DNA of 41,168 nucleotides from the NCBI GenBank assembly GCA_903840015.1, contig CAIMEL010000013.1, positions 1 through 41,168 on the forward strand, read 5' to 3'. A program made the translations under genes and the position numbers. Shown here piece by piece: positions 38,259-41,168 of this stretch (position 1 is its first letter; each line of letters begins with the position of its first letter). The notes beneath the pieces are model-generated. The model worked only from the letters and a program-made list of their open reading frames with translations. It was not told the DNA's origin and did not search any database. This DNA is from an uncultured bacterium. GTDB lineage: Bacteria > Patescibacteriota > Dojkabacteria > SC72.

Positions 38259-39482
38259 ATGAAATTAAAACTCAAGATTGATACAAAAAGGATACTTAGC
38301 TACATATTCATCACATTTGTCACTTCACTTTTGATAACAACTGTACTAATAGCATTACCCCTTACAGAGAAGTTAACCACAAAAACATCTTTCAATCTAA
38401 ATCTGAAAGATGAGAACTATTGGTCCAAAGAGTATGTTATCGAATTAAACACAACAGATCAGAAAGAGATAGAGAAAACTCGTGATCTTCTACAAAGAAG
38501 ACTTAAGGCTTTCGGTGTTGAGGAATCCTCTATGTACAAAGCAGAAAAAGGTGAGAAAACTTCAACTATGAGAGTTGTTGTAACTACAACAAGACCTGAG
38601 CAACTTGTTGCACAATTGATACAAAACAGATTTGAAGTCAAAATAGTTTCCAAGAAAGATGATGCTAACTTCGAAGATCCAGAGAATCCATATGCATACC
38701 TAATGCCTACAAGCTACAATGATACCGAATGGGATCATTCAGACTTTAGGAATATATATATAACAAGGCTCAAGACAAATAATGGTAATTATGCATACTT
38801 TGCAATATTCAAGCCATGGCCATGGAAGGAAAATGCTTTCAAAGAGCTAATTAGTCAGAACAAAGGAAAATATCTAGGCGTATATACAGATGGCTATGTA
38901 TCACCATACCCTGTACCTCTAGATGATACCGGCCAAGGAATCTTTGCAGTACCTATAAATACTGATGAAAAGATACAGATACAAGCAATAGATATCCTGT
39001 ACAACACTGGTATCATTACAACTGATTTGAGCTTGAAATCAGAAACGGATTTGGATCTTCAAACAACCTCTTTAGATCATATAAAGATTAGTATTGGCCT
39101 AGCACTTTCATTAGTTGTAATATATCTTTATCTTGCAATATTCAAACATACAACAAAGGACATCTTAATAGAATCATTCTTGGCAACAGTATTAACCATA
39201 TCCTCATACCTCACTCTTCTGAAACTCCTTGGTATTCCAGTAGATTCAATCATGCTTCCAATTATAGCAATATTGGCAATGATTATTACCAGAGTTATTT
39301 CAGAGAATGGAGAATCAAATAAATATATTGTATTTGGACTTACAACAACAATGCTTCTCACATATCTTTTAGGTTTTGGATATTTGCCAATATTCGCAAC
39401 CCATATGGCCAGTGTAATACTGCTAATCATCTGTCTTGTTCCTTTTTCCAGATGGTATATATATAAAGTAAGAAATATTTAG
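38259..39482 (+). CDS. Divergent SecD-like membrane protein
   Basis: The 407-residue protein has one N-terminal span, a periplasmic/extracellular region of about 240 residues and a C-terminal bundle of five to six spans, as SecD does. The P1-head hallmark is recognisable (LLQRRLKAFGVEESSMYK, then TMRVVVTTTRPEQLVAQLI). In the membrane part the position of the usual GMAVDANVLIFERI motif reads AILAMIITRVISENGES, without the conserved D/N pair needed for proton-driven pulling in SecD. It may be a degenerate or repurposed SecD. It is flanked by the HTH protein (1 bp) and a small polytopic protein (2 bp) in the SecF position. Confidence 0.72.
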   Translation: MKLKLKIDTKRILSYIFITFVTSLLITTVLIALPLTEKLTTKTSFNLNLKDENYWSKEYVIELNTTDQKEIEKTRDLLQRRLKAFGVEESSMYKAEKGEKTSTMRVVVTTTRPEQLVAQLIQNRFEVKIVSKKDDANFEDPENPYAYLMPTSYNDTEWDHSDFRNIYITRLKTNNGNYAYFAIFKPWPWKENAFKELISQNKGKYLGVYTDGYVSPYPVPLDDTGQGIFAVPINTDEKIQIQAIDILYNTGIITTDLSLKSETDLDLQTTSLDHIKISIGLALSLVVIYLYLAIFKHTTKDILIESFLATVLTISSYLTLLKLLGIPVDSIMLPIIAILAMIITRVISENGESNKYIVFGLTTTMLLTYLLGFGYLPIFATHMASVILLIICLVPFSRWYIYKVRNI

Positions 39483-39484
39483 AA

Positions 39485-39997
39485 ATGGATATATTTACAA
39501 GTCTTTGGAACAATTGGAGTATGTATGAGAAACTTTCCCTCACAGGGATTTTCGTTGGGATGTTCCTGGTTATTTTAATTGCTACTCAAGTATTAACCCA
39601 AAACAAGAAATTAATTCTCTGGTTCTCATTATCACTACTTTCATCTGCACTACTTACCACTCTAGCACTCTGGTTACTTAATATCATTTTTGACATAACC
39701 ATAACTTCACTCTTCCTCTTCACTCCATTCGTCATTCTTTGCGTCAATATCCTTAGCTTGGGGAGCAGTTTTGGTTACTACATGAGATATTTTAAAAGCA
39801 AAGGGTTCAATCTCATATCCTTACAAAAAGAATTTCTCAGAGACTCCTTCCAACTCTCCATCTTCTTACTTCTCCTCTTCTCCTCACTTTCTGTATTCCT
39901 CAGTTCAACATATTTAACATTCATATTAGCCACAGGCACTATCTCCATATTAATGGTGTGGATTAACTATGCCTTAATGTACAGGATAGTAAGATGA
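39485..39997 (+). CDS. Small polytopic membrane protein in the SecF position
   Basis: The 170-residue protein has about five membrane segments and short loops. It lacks a periplasmic domain and the SecF motifs (IDFTGG, D-T-V-V-V-F-D-R). Its place directly after the SecD-like gene suggests a partner or a strongly reduced SecF, but sequence alone does not show this. The stop overlaps the miaA start by four bases (ATGA), so the two are translationally coupled. Family unknown. Confidence 0.7.
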   Translation: MDIFTSLWNNWSMYEKLSLTGIFVGMFLVILIATQVLTQNKKLILWFSLSLLSSALLTTLALWLLNIIFDITITSLFLFTPFVILCVNILSLGSSFGYYMRYFKSKGFNLISLQKEFLRDSFQLSIFLLLLFSSLSVFLSSTYLTFILATGTISILMVWINYALMYRIVR

Positions 39998-40860
39998 AGA
40001 ATCTCAACAGACCAATCATTGTAATAGCAGGACCAACCTGCAGTGGTAAATCTAGTATCGCCTTACAATTAGCAAAGGACATAGATGGTGTCATAGTAAA
40101 CGGAGACTCTAGACAGATATACAAAGAATTAAGAATTGGAACAGCAAGACCGACCCAGGAAGACATGCAGGGAATCCCACACCATCTTTATGGTCATATC
40201 TCAGTAACTGAAGATTACAATATTTTCAAATATCAAAAAGATTTCAACAAAACTATTCAAGAAATCCCAAAAGAGAAAGCTATAATACTCGTAGGAGGAA
40301 CCGGTCTCTACATAGATAGTGTTGTCTTTAATTACAAGCTTAAAGAGAATAGCGAAAAAGAATTGAAGATTGAGAGTGAGAATATTGAGGATATAAAGAA
40401 ATTAATACCGGAATCCATCTTAGAGAATCTTAATGAAAGTGATAGAAACAATCCAAGAAGACTACTACGCATTCTACAAAAAGGAAATACAAAAGCAGAG
40501 AAAGGAGATCCATTACCACACAAATATTTTGTCATTGATATTGAGCCAGATCTACTAAGAGAAAGAATAGTAAAGCGAGTTGATAGTATGTTCGAGGAAG
40601 GACTAGTTGAAGAAAACCAAAAGCTATACGATGAAGGACTGACTAAATACAAAGCACTCTCCACCATTGGTTATCAGGAATTCCAAGAATATTTCAAAGG
40701 GACGAAGAAATTAGATGATGTTAAACAAGAGATTATCAACCATACAAACCAGTATGCGAAAAGACAGAGAACTTGGTTTAGGAGAAACCCAGATGCTATC
40801 TGGGGTAATAATTATCCTTTTATTCTTGAAGAATCACTCAAACTAAACAGTATAGTGTAA
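39994..40860 (+). CDS. miaA: tRNA dimethylallyltransferase MiaA
   Basis: MiaA transfers dimethylallyl to A37 of tRNAs reading UNN codons. The 288-residue protein has the P-loop IAGPTCSGKSS (near residue 8), NGDSRQIYKELRIGTARP, HHLYG, VGGTGLYIDSVVF and the C-terminal YAKRQRTWFRRNP motif. All catalytic and tRNA-contact signatures are intact. It is slightly shorter than typical (about 310), mainly in the insertion domain. It is the last gene of the DUF3048 operon, coupled to the upstream membrane protein by ATGA. Its 3' end overlaps the convergent RNA ligase-like gene by 49 bp. Confidence 0.96.
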   Translation: MKNLNRPIIVIAGPTCSGKSSIALQLAKDIDGVIVNGDSRQIYKELRIGTARPTQEDMQGIPHHLYGHISVTEDYNIFKYQKDFNKTIQEIPKEKAIILVGGTGLYIDSVVFNYKLKENSEKELKIESENIEDIKKLIPESILENLNESDRNNPRRLLRILQKGNTKAEKGDPLPHKYFVIDIEPDLLRERIVKRVDSMFEEGLVEENQKLYDEGLTKYKALSTIGYQEFQEYFKGTKKLDDVKQEIINHTNQYAKRQRTWFRRNPDAIWGNNYPFILEESLKLNSIV

Positions 40861-41168
40861 CCATCCTCAGTACTCTTCACGAGCTTTATATCCGAGACAT
40901 AGAATTCAATCTCCTTAATACCTAGCGATTTGCTTACTCTCGAGATATCTTTACAAACATTAGAATACTCCTGCTTGGTCAAATCTTTACTAATCCTACC
41001 AAGGGTAAGATGAGGTATGAAATTACTATCCGTTTTAAGATTGAAAATATTTCTTAATTCTAGAAATATTTTTCTCATTTCCTCACCACCCTCTTCCAAA
41101 TCCAAGTATATTAATTCTTTGTATTTTCTTGATATACCTAATTTAACAGTATTAAATCTGATCTTAAA
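40812..41168 (-). CDS. thpR: 2'-5' RNA ligase / cyclic phosphodiesterase family protein (5' end outside window)
   Basis: The ORF track starts this at a TTG (41105), but the frame stays open to the window edge, adding 21 codons. It is therefore the C-terminal 118 or so residues of a longer gene. The part seen has the second HxT motif of the 2H phosphoesterase family (IPHLTLGRISKD) followed by the typical C-terminal strands (IEFYVSDIKLVKS...GYTILFS). The first HxT motif should lie beyond the edge. Bacterial members act on 2',3'-cyclic phosphates in RNA. Its end overlaps miaA. Confidence 0.85.
   Translation of the reverse strand, partial: FKIRFNTVKLGISRKYKELIYLDLEEGGEEMRKIFLELRNIFNLKTDSNFIPHLTLGRISKDLTKQEYSNVCKDISRVSKSLGIKEIEFYVSDIKLVKSTEDGYTILFSLSDSSRIKG

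Noticed and set aside
1-41168. Recoded UGA (Gracilibacteria/SR1-type genetic code)
   Set aside because: Complete conserved proteins are read without in-frame TGA, and TGA serves as a stop at natural ends such as 11777.
1-41168. CRISPR arrays, insertion sequences, prophage
   Set aside because: No regularly spaced direct repeats, transposase, integrase or phage structural proteins were seen in any frame given.

Overview
The window is AT-rich bacterial DNA read with the standard bacterial code (TGA is a stop, for example at the end of the ORF closing at 11777). Compact genes, very short spacers, few Shine-Dalgarno sequences, a divergent SecD-like protein and many membrane or secreted proteins of unknown role suggest a small-genome Candidate Phyla Radiation (Patescibacteria) bacterium. 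This is an inference: no rRNA or ribosomal protein lies in the window, so the phylum cannot be fixed from it.

Layout. (1) 1-9474, minus strand: the edge of a possible HIT-family gene, tRNA-Lys(CTT), a large secreted/membrane Ig/Fn3/carboxypeptidase-regulatory-like protein, recO, a glycan-initiating sugar transferase, two tandem paralogous GT4 glycosyltransferases, a zinc-ribbon acidic protein and secA. (2) 9563-11777, plus strand: a secreted M23 peptidase and an unknown protein whose 3' end overlaps the convergent DUF456 gene. (3) 11651-24281: a surface-glycan locus. A minus-strand operon encodes a polysialyltransferase-like protein, a TagF-like polymerase, GpsA, TagD and a TagGH-type exporter. 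Across a divergent control region lie a methyltransferase and a GT42 sialyltransferase (plus strand). Then come a GT2 enzyme, NeuA, NeuB and a second TagB/F-like protein (minus strand). Together they could make, polymerise and export a glycerol-phosphate polymer carrying sialic or another nonulosonic acid. (4) 24419-32915: envelope and redox genes, namely a bactofilin-like membrane protein, a DsbA-like oxidoreductase, an alpha/beta hydrolase, a ferredoxin, an orphan histidine kinase, a methyltransferase-fold protein, a cytochrome-b5-domain membrane protein and a DUF5667-like secreted protein. (5) 32962-34195: a 36-residue membrane microprotein, then a markedly GC-richer single-gene island for a secreted protein of unknown family, bracketed by inverted repeats. 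(6) 34197-36242, minus strand: an unknown acidic protein, tRNA-Pro(GGG), an HD hydrolase and a HAD hydrolase. (7) 36332-40860, plus-strand operon: DUF3048 protein, HTH-nucleotidyltransferase regulator, divergent SecD-like protein, small polytopic protein and miaA, meeting a 5'-truncated 2'-5' RNA ligase-like gene at the right edge.

The most notable content is the sialic-acid/glycerol-phosphate locus (NeuA, NeuB without its SAF domain, GT42 and GT38-like transferases, TagD, GpsA, TagF-like enzymes and TagGH) and the compositionally foreign secreted-protein island. No CRISPR array, insertion sequence, rRNA gene or phage module was seen.
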